A stretch of 25,081 nucleotides of DNA from the NCBI GenBank assembly GCA_039649115.1, contig JBBWZQ010000376.1, positions 1 through 25,081 on the forward strand, in the 5' to 3' direction. A program made the translations under genes and the position numbers. Numbering within the stretch: position 1 is the first letter of the stretch; each line of letters opens with the position of its first letter. Shown here piece by piece: positions 7,506-14,620 of the stretch. This DNA is from DATEJJ01 sp039649115. Lineage in GTDB: Bacteria; Actinomycetota; Actinomycetes; Mycobacteriales; Micromonosporaceae. The notes beneath the pieces were generated by a model. The model worked only from the letters and a program-made list of their open reading frames with translations, made no database searches and had not been told where the DNA came from.

Positions 7506-7581
7506 TACGGCGGGCGAGGGTACGTGCCCCATCCGGTTCCCCCGCACACATCGCGGACACGTACCCTCGCCCAAAGCCGTA
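7506..7581. terminator. Long near-perfect hairpin between two converging transcripts
   Basis: GGGCGAGGGTACGTG (7512-7526) pairs exactly with 7558-7572. The outer TACGGC (7506-7511) pairs with GCCGTA (7576-7581) across an AAA bulge. The inner TCCG/CGGA (7532-7535, 7554-7557) extends the pairing into the loop. It lies 9 bases beyond the glucanase stop and is the probable terminator for it. The rest of 7292-7590 shows no recognisable gene, only a short CACCGCGGTG palindrome near 7376. Confidence 0.7.
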
Positions 7582-7590
7582 TTCAGAGCG

Positions 7591-9006
7591 TCAGTGACCG
7601 AACGTCAGCCAGTTGATGTTCAGGTAGTCGGCGGGCTGCCCGCTGGTGAACGTGATGTAGACCGTGTGCGTGCCGGTCACCGCGGTGATGTTCGCCGGTA
7701 CCGTGCGCCAGGTCTGCCAGCCGCCCGTGTTGCCGACCGCGAAGCTGCCGATCGGCGCGTTGGACCGGGAGTCCAGCCGCACCTCGACGAGGCCGCTCGC
7801 GCCACCCGACGCGCCGGACGCCACCCGACCGTAGAACTGCCGCGCCGCGGTCGAGCCGAAGTCGACGTTGTTGAACTGCAGCCAGTCACCGTTCGCGATC
7901 CAGCCGACGTCCAGCCCGCCACCCGTGTCCATGGTCGTCTCGGTCTGGGTACCGGACTGGGCGTTGTAGCTCTCCGCCTGGATCGTCCCGTACGCGCCCG
8001 TGCCGCCACCCGTGGTGGGCGAGGGAGCGGCGCTCGTGGGCGGCGCGGTCGTCGGCGTGGTGCTGCCGCTGGTGTAGACCGCCACATAGTCCACGTTCAT
8101 CGGTACGCCCGACTGGGTGGAACCGGTGGGCCCGCCACCGAAGGCGGCCGGGAAGCCGCCGCCCATCGCGACGTTCAGGATGATGAAGAAGCCGTGGTGC
8201 GTGGCATTGTTCCAGGTGGTCGCGTCGACCGCGGTGGAGTTGAGCGTGAAGAAGTTGGCGCCGTCGAGGTACCAGCGGATCTGCTCCGGTGAGACGCTGC
8301 GGTCGTACTCCATGGTGTAGGTGTGGTATCCGGTCTGGCAGCCGGAGCAACCGCGCTGGCCGCTGCCCAGGCCGGTGGTCTCGTTGCACGGACCGCCGGC
8401 AGCGGTTCCACAGTGGAGGGTGCTGAACTCGGAGCTGAGCCCGTTGATGTCCTCCATGATGTCGATCTCGCCGATGCTCGGCCAGTTGGTGGCGCCGACC
8501 GGACGCGCGGCGGCCCCGAGCATCCAGAACGCCGGCCAGTACCCGGCCGCCGCGGCGCCGCTGACGTTCGGCTGCTGCAGCGAGGCCTCGACCCGCAGCT
8601 TCCCGCCCGCGGGTGCGGCGAAGTCGGTGCGCTGCGTCTCGATGCGGCCGCTCGTCCAGTTGCCGGCACCGTCCCGGACCGGCTTGACGACCAGGTGACC
8701 GCTGCCGTCCTGGAACACGTTGGTGGTGCTGTTGGTCATGGTCTCGACCTCGCCCGTGCCCCAGTTGCCCGCGCCGCCCGGGTAGCTGGTGCCAATGTCG
8801 TACAGCCAGTTCGAGGTGTTCACGCCGGTGCCGGAACTGCCGGTGAAGTCGTCACTCCAGACGAGGTTCCAGCCCGACGGGGTGGGCGGCACCGAGGCTC
8901 GGGCGTTGATGGCGGTCACCACGGACGCGACGAGCGCGGCGAGGACCGCCGCGCCCGCCACCATCAGCCGGGTGGATCTTTTTCTGGGGGGTGTGTGCGG
9001 GGACAT
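7591..9006 (-). CDS. Secreted GH16 beta-glucanase with C-terminal CBM6
   Basis: A 471-residue extracellular enzyme expected to hydrolyse beta-1,3- or beta-1,3(4)-glucans such as laminarin, fungal-wall glucan or lichenan. A signal peptide covers residues 1-37: basic PPRKRSTR, a hydrophobic core, and a likely cleavage after ARA. The GH16 domain (about 40-311) carries GEIDIMED with nucleophile Glu180, Asp182 and acid/base Glu185. A Thr/Pro/Ser linker (312-338) leads to a CBM6-type carbohydrate-binding module (about 339-471) with conserved IQAESY and WIANGDWLQF segments. ATG follows AGAGG (9012-9016) at a spacing of 5. A consensus -35 and a LacI-type operator lie upstream, so induction by glucan breakdown products is likely. 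It is transcribed alone. Confidence 0.95.
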   Translation of the reverse strand: MSPHTPPRKRSTRLMVAGAAVLAALVASVVTAINARASVPPTPSGWNLVWSDDFTGSSGTGVNTSNWLYDIGTSYPGGAGNWGTGEVETMTNSTTNVFQDGSGHLVVKPVRDGAGNWTSGRIETQRTDFAAPAGGKLRVEASLQQPNVSGAAAAGYWPAFWMLGAAARPVGATNWPSIGEIDIMEDINGLSSEFSTLHCGTAAGGPCNETTGLGSGQRGCSGCQTGYHTYTMEYDRSVSPEQIRWYLDGANFFTLNSTAVDATTWNNATHHGFFIILNVAMGGGFPAAFGGGPTGSTQSGVPMNVDYVAVYTSGSTTPTTAPPTSAAPSPTTGGGTGAYGTIQAESYNAQSGTQTETTMDTGGGLDVGWIANGDWLQFNNVDFGSTAARQFYGRVASGASGGASGLVEVRLDSRSNAPIGSFAVGNTGGWQTWRTVPANITAVTGTHTVYITFTSGQPADYLNINWLTFGH

Positions 9007-9066
9007 CGGGACCTCTCATCGTGGGACGGGGGGACGGGGGTGCGCCAACTGTTGTCATACCTTTGA

Positions 9067-9081
9067 GAGAGCGCTCTCCCA
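9067..9081 (-). promoter_or_regulatory. LacI-family-type operator at the GH16 transcription start
   Basis: A perfect 12-bp palindrome GAGAGCGCTCTC (9067-9078) extends on the minus strand to TGGGAGAGCGCTCTC. It closely resembles the TGGGAGCGCTCCCA sites of CebR-type LacI regulators that control actinobacterial glycan-degrading genes. It sits directly downstream of the -10, where a repressor would block initiation. The regulator gene is not in this window. Confidence 0.6.
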
Positions 9082-9111
9082 GTGTGCGGCATGGATACCC
9101 CTGATTGTCAA
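9081..9111 (-). promoter_or_regulatory. Promoter of the GH16 gene
   Basis: On the minus strand a perfect TTGACA (9106-9111) is followed after 19 nt by CACACT (9081-9086), a weak -10. The predicted start of transcription falls inside the adjacent palindromic operator, leaving a leader of about 65 nt. Confidence 0.45.
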
Positions 9112-9182
9112 TAAGCATCGATGGAAGGGTCGGCGGACGGACGCTGGCAGGAGATGTCAGGTACCCGGAACAGGATGCCGGC

Positions 9183-9603
9183 ATGGGTGACTTCGACTTC
9201 CTGGCTGGCTCGTGGAACGTGGAACGACCAGCTCAAGAAGCAACTCGTGGTAGCGACGACTGGGACGTCCACCCGGGCACGACCACGTGCCACCGCGTCC
9301 TCGGCGACGTCGGGACCGCTGACGAGATCATCTTTCCGGGGTACTCGCTGCGCCTGTTCGACACCGAGCACGGGCGCTGGGCCAGCTACCGGGCGAACAG
9401 CCGCACCCGGCTGCGGTACCCGCCCGTCTTCGGCACCTTCGCCGGCGGCCGCGGAGACTTTACGGCGACGGCATCCACGAGGCAGGCCGGTGCCGGCTCA
9501 CCTCATGTGGTCGGACATCACGGCCACGTCGGCCCGCTGGCAGCAGGCGTCCTCGGTCGACGGCGGGCACTGGACTGAGCCGAACCCAGGTGCGTGGGAA
9601 TGA
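9183..9603 (+). pseudogene. Frameshifted remnant of a small uncharacterised conserved protein
   Basis: Pieces of one protein of about 140 residues appear in all three plus frames. They are MGDFDFLAGSWNV from ATG 9183; then NDQLKKQLV in another frame (about 9223-9250); then GSDDWDVHPGTTTCHRVLGD through to the GTFAGGRGDF segment back in the first frame; then YGDGIHE in the third frame (about 9463-9483); and finally GRPVPAHLMWSDITATSARW to the TGA at 9601-9603. The order matches a conserved actinobacterial protein I recognise by sequence but cannot name functionally. At least four shifts are required, plus a small gap near IIFPGYSLRLFD, so this is decay and not a single sequencing error. It is not expected to be functional. 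Confidence 0.75.
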
Positions 9604-9655
9604 CACTGTAAGACTTATTTTACGAAAATCTCAGCCAGCATCGAGCCGCAACCAG

Positions 9656-9661
9656 TACGGT
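9656..9661 (+). promoter_or_regulatory. -10 box for a leaderless membrane-protein transcript
   Basis: TACGGT lies 7 nt before the ATG at 9669, and no Shine-Dalgarno is visible. An AT-rich patch (about 9606-9630) unusual for this window lies just upstream and may assist promoter opening. Confidence 0.4.
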
Positions 9662-9668
9662 CGCGCTG

Positions 9669-11105
9669 ATGTCGATCACGCCCGTCACGGCCGACCAGGA
9701 GAGCGACGTACCGCGTCGGCAGCGGGTCAGCCCGCAGCCGGGCCCGGTGTCCCGGGTCCGGCTGTCGCGTCCGCGCGTCCGGCCGCTCGCTGCCTTCGCC
9801 GCCCTGGCAGCCGGGCTCGTGCTGGTCGCGCTGCTGCCGTGGGAGTGGTCGTTCATCGACGACGGTGCTCTGCTCACCGTGCTGCACGCCAAGCAGAATG
9901 CGCACGGGGCCATCCTCGCTGTGCCCGCCGACATCTACCAGATGTACCGGACCGACCTGTCCTGGGGCCTGTTCCGCCCGTCGTACTGGGTGTACTGCGG
10001 CATCTTCTACCTGCTGCCGGTGGGCCCGGCGCACGCGGTGCGGGTGGCCATGCTCCTCGCCGCCCTCGCCGGTCCGCTCCTCGTGGTGTGGCGCGCCTTC
10101 GCCGGCCGCGTCCGGCCCGCCATGCTGGGATGGACCGCGGCCACGCTGCTCTCCGACGGCTCGCTGTACATGGGCGTCTGGTACCCGTCGCTGCAGGAGC
10201 TGTCCGGGCTGTGCTTTGTCGGGCTGGGCCTGATCGCGCGGCGGCCGTGGCTGCGGGCGTCCTGCTGGCTCGTGGCCGCCTGGTTCAAGGCCCCGTTCGC
10301 GTGGCTGCTGCTCGGCTACGGGCTGCTGCTGTGCCGGCGCCGGGAGACCCGGGCGGTGGGCGCGGCGGCTGCCGCGTTCGGCGTGGGTACCGTCGTCGCC
10401 GCGGTGATCTTCGCCCACGACGGCAGGTACACGGCGGCCATGACCTTCGCGCGCAGCGCGGTCGAACTCAATCTCGGCAACGCCTGCGCACTGCTCGGCG
10501 GGGCGCTGGTCGCCGTCGTCGCGGGACTCGTCGCGCTGCGGCCACGGCTGGACCTGGGCGGCGACCCCACTCCCGCGGCGCTGCTGATCGGCGGCGCCGG
10601 ATATCTGGCGAACCTGCTCATCTGGCACACCGACAGCTACTACGCGAGCCCCTACGTCTACCTGTTCAGCGTCGGCATCCTCCTCGCGGTGCGCGACGTC
10701 GCGCCGGTCAGCGGTGCCCGGCTGTGCGCGAGCCTGGCGACACCGGTGTTCGTGGCGGGGTACTTCGGGCTGGCCGCGGTGCACGCGGGACGAAGCAACA
10801 CAGGTACTGTCGTCGGACTGCGCGACTGCGTGCTGCGGCTGCCGGACGGGGTCAACGTGGGGTACAACCGCCAGGAGGCGTGGATCCGGCTGGACTACAT
10901 CGTACGCGAGCACCGTCCGAAGTGGACGGGCCGGATGGTGATGGTGGAGCCGGACCAGACGGCGGGGATGAGCCGTACCGGGCGGGTGGGGCACCTGGAC
11001 TACTTCATCAACCAGCCGGGGTACTACTCGGCGGCACCTTCACTGACGGCCGGTCCGGTGGTCTGCCGCACCCCGGGCGCCACGGTCTACCGCGTCATCT
11101 CCTGA
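9669..11105 (+). CDS. Multi-pass membrane protein, GT-C glycosyltransferase-like
   Basis: A 478-residue integral membrane protein. After a basic, proline-rich cytoplasmic N-terminus of about 37 residues come roughly nine or ten hydrophobic helices to about residue 375, then a hydrophilic C-terminal domain of about 100 residues. The first extracytoplasmic loop carries WSFIDDGALL with Asp64-Asp65. An acidic pair at this place is the catalytic hallmark of GT-C enzymes that use polyprenyl-phosphate sugars. On this basis I infer a lipid-linked glycosyltransferase or a relative, but no family signature beyond topology and the DD motif is visible and the acceptor is unknown. The start ATG is supported by the TACGGT box 7 nt upstream. 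No glycan-synthesis partners are adjacent. Confidence 0.75.
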   Translation: MSITPVTADQESDVPRRQRVSPQPGPVSRVRLSRPRVRPLAAFAALAAGLVLVALLPWEWSFIDDGALLTVLHAKQNAHGAILAVPADIYQMYRTDLSWGLFRPSYWVYCGIFYLLPVGPAHAVRVAMLLAALAGPLLVVWRAFAGRVRPAMLGWTAATLLSDGSLYMGVWYPSLQELSGLCFVGLGLIARRPWLRASCWLVAAWFKAPFAWLLLGYGLLLCRRRETRAVGAAAAAFGVGTVVAAVIFAHDGRYTAAMTFARSAVELNLGNACALLGGALVAVVAGLVALRPRLDLGGDPTPAALLIGGAGYLANLLIWHTDSYYASPYVYLFSVGILLAVRDVAPVSGARLCASLATPVFVAGYFGLAAVHAGRSNTGTVVGLRDCVLRLPDGVNVGYNRQEAWIRLDYIVREHRPKWTGRMVMVEPDQTAGMSRTGRVGHLDYFINQPGYYSAAPSLTAGPVVCRTPGATVYRVIS

Positions 11106-11350
11106 CCGCCTCGGCTGCCGCCGCCGCGATCGTGCCGGAGCGGACCGGGCCGTGGCGGGTCCCGAACACCGCGGCCTGCCGGAGGTCCGCGCAGCGGAAT
11201 GCACTAACCTCCACCACGTCGCGATCAGCCGCGCCCCGGCCCGGCCCCGGTGAGGCGGCGCGAGCGGGTGGAGTTGACCATGATGGAGCAGCGACCGGGA
11301 CGTCGCGGCGATGGCGAGGTCTGACGGCAACATCGACACGGAGGTGGACA

Positions 11351-11899
11351 TTGGCAGCAATACACGTGCACGAGTTCATGAGTCTCGACGGCGTCATCGA
11401 CGCGCCGACATGGACGTTCGACTACGGCTTCGACCCCCGGATGGGCGAGGTGATCGGCGCGGTCACGCAACGGTGCCGAGGCATCCTGCTCGGGCGCACG
11501 ACCTACGAAATGTTCGAGCCGGCGTGGTCGACACGGACCGTGGAGGATGATCCAGGGGCGCCATTCTTCAACGACACCACCAAGTACGTCGTCTCCGCGA
11601 CGCTCACGACCGCGACGTGGCGGAACTCGAAGATCATCGGGGCGTACGACCCCGACGCGATCCGCAGCCTGAAGGAAGAGGTCGACGGCGACCTCTACGT
11701 CAGCGGCAGCGGCAGGCTGGTCCGAGAGCTGCTCGCGGACGGCCTGGTCGACCAGCTGCACCTGTACGTCTACCCGCTCACCCGCGGGTCCGGTCCGCGG
11801 CTCTTTACCGAGGAGGCCGCACCCGGCAAGCTGTCGCTCGCAGCCAGCGAGTCTTACGGGAACGGCGTGGTCTACCTGTCCTACCGACCGCGGCCGTGA
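11351..11899 (+). CDS. RibD C-terminal/dihydrofolate reductase-family protein
   Basis: A 182-residue protein of the RibD_C (DHFR-fold) family. It shows the family opening HEFMSLDGVIDAPTW, then ILLGRTTYEMFEPAW, then DLYVSGSGRLVRELLADGLVD and LHLYVYPLTRGSGPRLF. These residues form the NADPH-binding sheet seen in YwjB/YyaP-type proteins. Such proteins are reductases of unknown substrate and should not be taken as the housekeeping DHFR. The start is TTG at 11351, because GGAGG (11340-11344) lies 6 nt upstream and alignment to the family begins here. The 245 bases before it (11106-11350) hold no recognisable gene. A TAACCT hexamer at 11205-11210 is a possible -10. Confidence 0.88.
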   Translation: MAAIHVHEFMSLDGVIDAPTWTFDYGFDPRMGEVIGAVTQRCRGILLGRTTYEMFEPAWSTRTVEDDPGAPFFNDTTKYVVSATLTTATWRNSKIIGAYDPDAIRSLKEEVDGDLYVSGSGRLVRELLADGLVDQLHLYVYPLTRGSGPRLFTEEAAPGKLSLAASESYGNGVVYLSYRPRP

Positions 11900-11958
11900 G
11901 GCCGCCGCGTGACCGGGGTCGTGGAGATCGGCGGGCTTGGTGATGTCCGTCACGGGCC

Positions 11959-12102
11959 TCACTCGTCGTCGGGAAGGACGGTGAGCGATGCCCGATCGTG
12001 GCCGAACGCCTTCAGGACGTCATCAAGGGCGTCCGTCGTCCGCTGTCGGCACCGGAGCGCGCGAAAGCCAGCGCCAGGTCCCGCAGATCCGCCGCTGCCG
12101 CT
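11959..12102 (-). pseudogene. Possible gene remnant downstream of msrA
   Basis: Directly after the msrA stop, and in the same frame, codons stay open to a TGA at 11961-11959. The last stretch, DALDDVLKAFGHDRASLTV then LPDDE, looks like a genuine acidic protein C-terminus. A neighbouring frame over the first part reads ADLRDLALAFARSGADS, which also looks coding. The two joined by one frameshift would give a plausible helical tail. No start codon or ribosome binding site is available, so at best this is the end of a decayed or frameshifted gene. I do not recognise the family. Confidence 0.3.
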
Positions 12103-12765
12103 TCAGCCGGCCGCCTTCGCGACGCCGATGGGGCAGCTCATCCCGTTGGGACCGTGGTTGCAGTAGCCGTACGGGTTCTTCGCGTCCGACAGGTACTGCT
12201 GGTGGTAGTCCTCCGCGAAGTAGTACGTGTCCAGCTTCCCGATCTCCGTGGTGATCTCGCCGCGCCCGGCCGCCCGTACCACCGGGGCGAACGCCGCCCG
12301 GGAAGCCTCCGCCTCCGCGAACTGCGCGTCCGTCGTCGTGTAGATCGTCGACCGGTACTGCGTGCCCACGTCATTGCCCTGGCGCATGCCCTGGGCCGGG
12401 TCGTGGTTCTCCCAGAACACCTTCAGCAACTGTCCGTACGAGACCCGTGCCGGGTCGTAGACCACCTGGACCACCTCGGCGTGCCCCGTGAAGCCCGAGC
12501 ACACCTCCTCGTACGTCGGGTTCGGGGTGATTCCGCCCGCGTATCCGACCGACGTCGAGATCACCCCGGGCAGCCGCCAGAACAGCCGCTCGGCTCCCCA
12601 GAAGCATCCCATCCCGAACACGGCCACCTGCGCGCCCGCCGGCCAGGGACCCGTCAGCGGAGCGTCGAGCACCGTGTGCCGCTGCGCCACCCGCACCTCC
12701 ATCGAACGGCCGGGCAGCGCCTCGGTGGCCGTGGGCAGCTCCGACTTCTTGCGACGCAGAAACAC
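12103..12765 (-). CDS. msrA: Peptide methionine sulfoxide reductase MsrA
   Basis: A 220-residue enzyme that reduces the S-epimer of methionine sulfoxide in proteins and as free amino acid, a repair step after oxidative stress. The catalytic motif is FGMGCFWGAE with Cys54. The family segments VGYAGG, GHAEVVQV and the YYFAEDYHQQYL loop are present. The C-terminus, YCNHGPNGMSCPIG, supplies resolving cysteines Cys202 and Cys211. I choose the GTG at 12765, reading MFLRRKKSEL, because AAGGGAG (12774-12780) lies 8 nt upstream; longer in-frame extensions lack this support. The N-terminal extension before the domain is typical of actinobacterial MsrA. The next gene upstream on the same strand is the HIT gene, 183 bp away, so transcription is probably independent. 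Confidence 0.95.
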   Translation of the reverse strand: MFLRRKKSELPTATEALPGRSMEVRVAQRHTVLDAPLTGPWPAGAQVAVFGMGCFWGAERLFWRLPGVISTSVGYAGGITPNPTYEEVCSGFTGHAEVVQVVYDPARVSYGQLLKVFWENHDPAQGMRQGNDVGTQYRSTIYTTTDAQFAEAEASRAAFAPVVRAAGRGEITTEIGKLDTYYFAEDYHQQYLSDAKNPYGYCNHGPNGMSCPIGVAKAAG

Positions 12766-12948
12766 GATTCTGACTCCCTTCGCCGTCATTGCCAAGCGTG
12801 CCCGTGACCCGGGTATTCCATGCCTCGCGCAGGCCGCTGGGAGGCCGAGATCGGCGTTTCGTGCGGCGTCGTGCGGTCGACTGCACACGTCACCGGCAAC
12901 TCGCGATCAACGCGGCACGAGCCATGATCAGGGCGGCCGCCACAAGGA

Positions 12949-13392
12949 TCAGGATCCGGCGTCCGCCGTGGCCAGGGCCGCGTGGATCCTCCCGGCCACC
13001 GCGGCGGCCTCGGCGTCAGACCCATATCTGGTACGCGGCCAGAAGAAGCCCCGCAGCCCGTCCTTGCGTCGCCTCGGCACCACGTGGGCGTGCAGGTGCG
13101 GCACGCTCTGGCTGATCTTGTTGTTCATCGCCACGAACGTCCCGTCCGCGCCCATGCCCGCCTCCACCGCCCCGGCGAGCCGCTGCACCAGCGCGAAGAA
13201 ACCGGGCAGCGCGTCGGCCGGCAGGTCGGTGAGGGTCGGCACGTGGTTGGGGGGCACCACCAGCGTGTGGCCGGGGAAGACCGGCCTGGTGTCCAGGAAG
13301 GCCACCCCGGCCGGCTCCCTGGCCACCTCGAACGCCGGTACCCGCCCGGCGACGATCGCACAGAACACGCACTCCGCCACGCCGCAGACCAT
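12949..13392 (-). CDS. HIT-family (histidine triad) protein
   Basis: A 147-residue nucleotide hydrolase/transferase of the HIT superfamily, expected to cleave AMP-linked compounds (HINT- or Ap4A-hydrolase-like). The triad is SVPHLHAHVVPR with His99, His101 and His103; the middle histidine is the usual nucleophile. The N-terminal CVFCAIVAG (Cys8, Cys11) resembles the zinc-binding site of HINT-type members. The start ATG at 13392 follows GAGGAG (13402-13407) at a spacing of 9, so the longer open frame upstream is not used. The gene is divergent from the cystathionine gamma-synthase gene with 42 bp between starts, so their promoters overlap. The physiological substrate cannot be told from sequence. 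Confidence 0.93.
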   Translation of the reverse strand: MVCGVAECVFCAIVAGRVPAFEVAREPAGVAFLDTRPVFPGHTLVVPPNHVPTLTDLPADALPGFFALVQRLAGAVEAGMGADGTFVAMNNKISQSVPHLHAHVVPRRRKDGLRGFFWPRTRYGSDAEAAAVAGRIHAALATADAGS

Positions 13393-13422
13393 AGCGCGGC
13401 ACTCCTCAGTCGGGCCGGCAGC

Positions 13423-13428
13423 TAGCCT
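13423..13428 (+). promoter_or_regulatory. -10 box for leaderless cystathionine gamma-synthase/lyase transcript
   Basis: TAGCCT ends 6 nt before the GTG start at 13435, and no Shine-Dalgarno is placed correctly. This is the same hexamer and spacing as at the thiolase gene. Confidence 0.6.
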
Positions 13429-13434
13429 TGCGAG

Positions 13435-14583
13435 GTGACCAACGACGGCCGGTACGGCTTCGAGACCCTCGCCATCCACGCGGGCCAGGAGCCCGACCCG
13501 CGCACCGGAGCCGTGGTGCCGCCGATCTACCAGACGTCCACCTATGCCCAGGACGCGGTCGGCTCGCCCCGCCTCGGCTACGAGTACAGCCGCACCGCCA
13601 ACCCGACCCGCGACGCGCTGCAGGAGTGCCTGGCGGCGCTGGAGGGCGGCCGGCGCGGGTTCGCGTTCGCGAGCGGCATGGCGGCCGAGGACACCCTGCT
13701 GCGCGCGGTATGCGGACCGGGTGACCAGGTGGTGATCCCGGCCGACGCGTACGGCGGGACGTACCGGCTCGTCGCGAAGGTGGCGCAGCGCTGGGGTCTA
13801 CAGTGGACGTCGGCGGATCTGTCCAACCTGGACAGTGCCCGGCAGGCGATCGGGGACAACACCCGGGTCGTCTGGGTGGAGACGCCGACCAACCCCTTGC
13901 TCGGCATCGTGGACATCGCCGGACTCGCCCAGCTCGCGCACGACCGCGGCGCGCTGCTCGTGGTGGACAACACGTTCGCGAGCCCGTACCTGCAGCAGCC
14001 GCTGGCCCTCGGCGCCGATGTCGTCGTGCACTCGACGACGAAGTACGTCGGCGGGCACTCCGACGTCATCGGTGGCGCACTCGTGGTCGACGACGAGGCG
14101 TTGGCCGACGCCCTCGCGTACCACCTGAATGCGCTGGGATCCGGCGGCGCGCCCTTTGACGCGTGGCTGACCCTGCGCGGCCTCAAGACTCTCGGTGTTC
14201 GCATGGACCGACACTGCGACAACGCCGAACGCATCGCCGAATATCTGCTGGGGCATCGCCGGGTCGCGACGGTGCTGTACCCGGGCCTGCCGCACCACCC
14301 GGGTCACGAGACGGCGGCCAAGCAGATGCGCCGCTTCGGCGGCATGGTGAGCTTCCGCACCGGCGACCCGGACAGCGCGGTGGCGATCTGCAACCGGGCC
14401 CGGCTCTTCGTGCTGGGCGAGTCGCTGGGCGGCGTGGAGTCGCTGATCGAGCATCCCGCCCGCATGACGCATGCCAGCGTGGCCGGCTCGGCCCTGGAGG
14501 TACCCGCGGATCTGGTCCGGTTGTCGGTCGGCATCGAGACGGTGGAGGATCTGCTCGCGGACCTCGAACGGGCGCTACGCTGA
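13435..14583 (+). CDS. metB: Cystathionine gamma-synthase or gamma-lyase
   Basis: A 382-residue fold-type I PLP enzyme of the Cys/Met metabolism family. It either joins O-acyl-homoserine and cysteine to cystathionine (MetB) or cleaves cystathionine to cysteine, 2-oxobutanoate and ammonia (gamma-lyase); actinobacterial homologues often do both. Visible motifs are YEYSRTANPTRDALQ, the SGMAAEDTLL phosphate region, VWVETPTNPLL, VVDNTFASPYLQ, and the PLP lysine Lys203 in HSTTKYVGGHSD. The C-terminus has the family SLGGVESLIEHPARMTH signature. Length is normal. GTG is the start, given the homologous N-terminus and the -10 box 6 nt upstream. Amidase and ilvA genes follow closely on the same strand. 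The presence of cbs argues for use in reverse transsulfuration, so the symbol is tentative. Confidence 0.9.
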   Translation: MTNDGRYGFETLAIHAGQEPDPRTGAVVPPIYQTSTYAQDAVGSPRLGYEYSRTANPTRDALQECLAALEGGRRGFAFASGMAAEDTLLRAVCGPGDQVVIPADAYGGTYRLVAKVAQRWGLQWTSADLSNLDSARQAIGDNTRVVWVETPTNPLLGIVDIAGLAQLAHDRGALLVVDNTFASPYLQQPLALGADVVVHSTTKYVGGHSDVIGGALVVDDEALADALAYHLNALGSGGAPFDAWLTLRGLKTLGVRMDRHCDNAERIAEYLLGHRRVATVLYPGLPHHPGHETAAKQMRRFGGMVSFRTGDPDSAVAICNRARLFVLGESLGGVESLIEHPARMTHASVAGSALEVPADLVRLSVGIETVEDLLADLERALR

Positions 14584-14620
14584 GCGGTCGGCCGGGCGCG
14601 CGGCCAAGGGGAGGAAGAGC

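Noticed and set aside
12890..12960. Short hydrophobic peptide frame on the minus strand (VAAALIMARAALIASCR)
   Set aside because: Only about 17 residues from the first usable start, with no ribosome binding site; too weak to call a small membrane protein.
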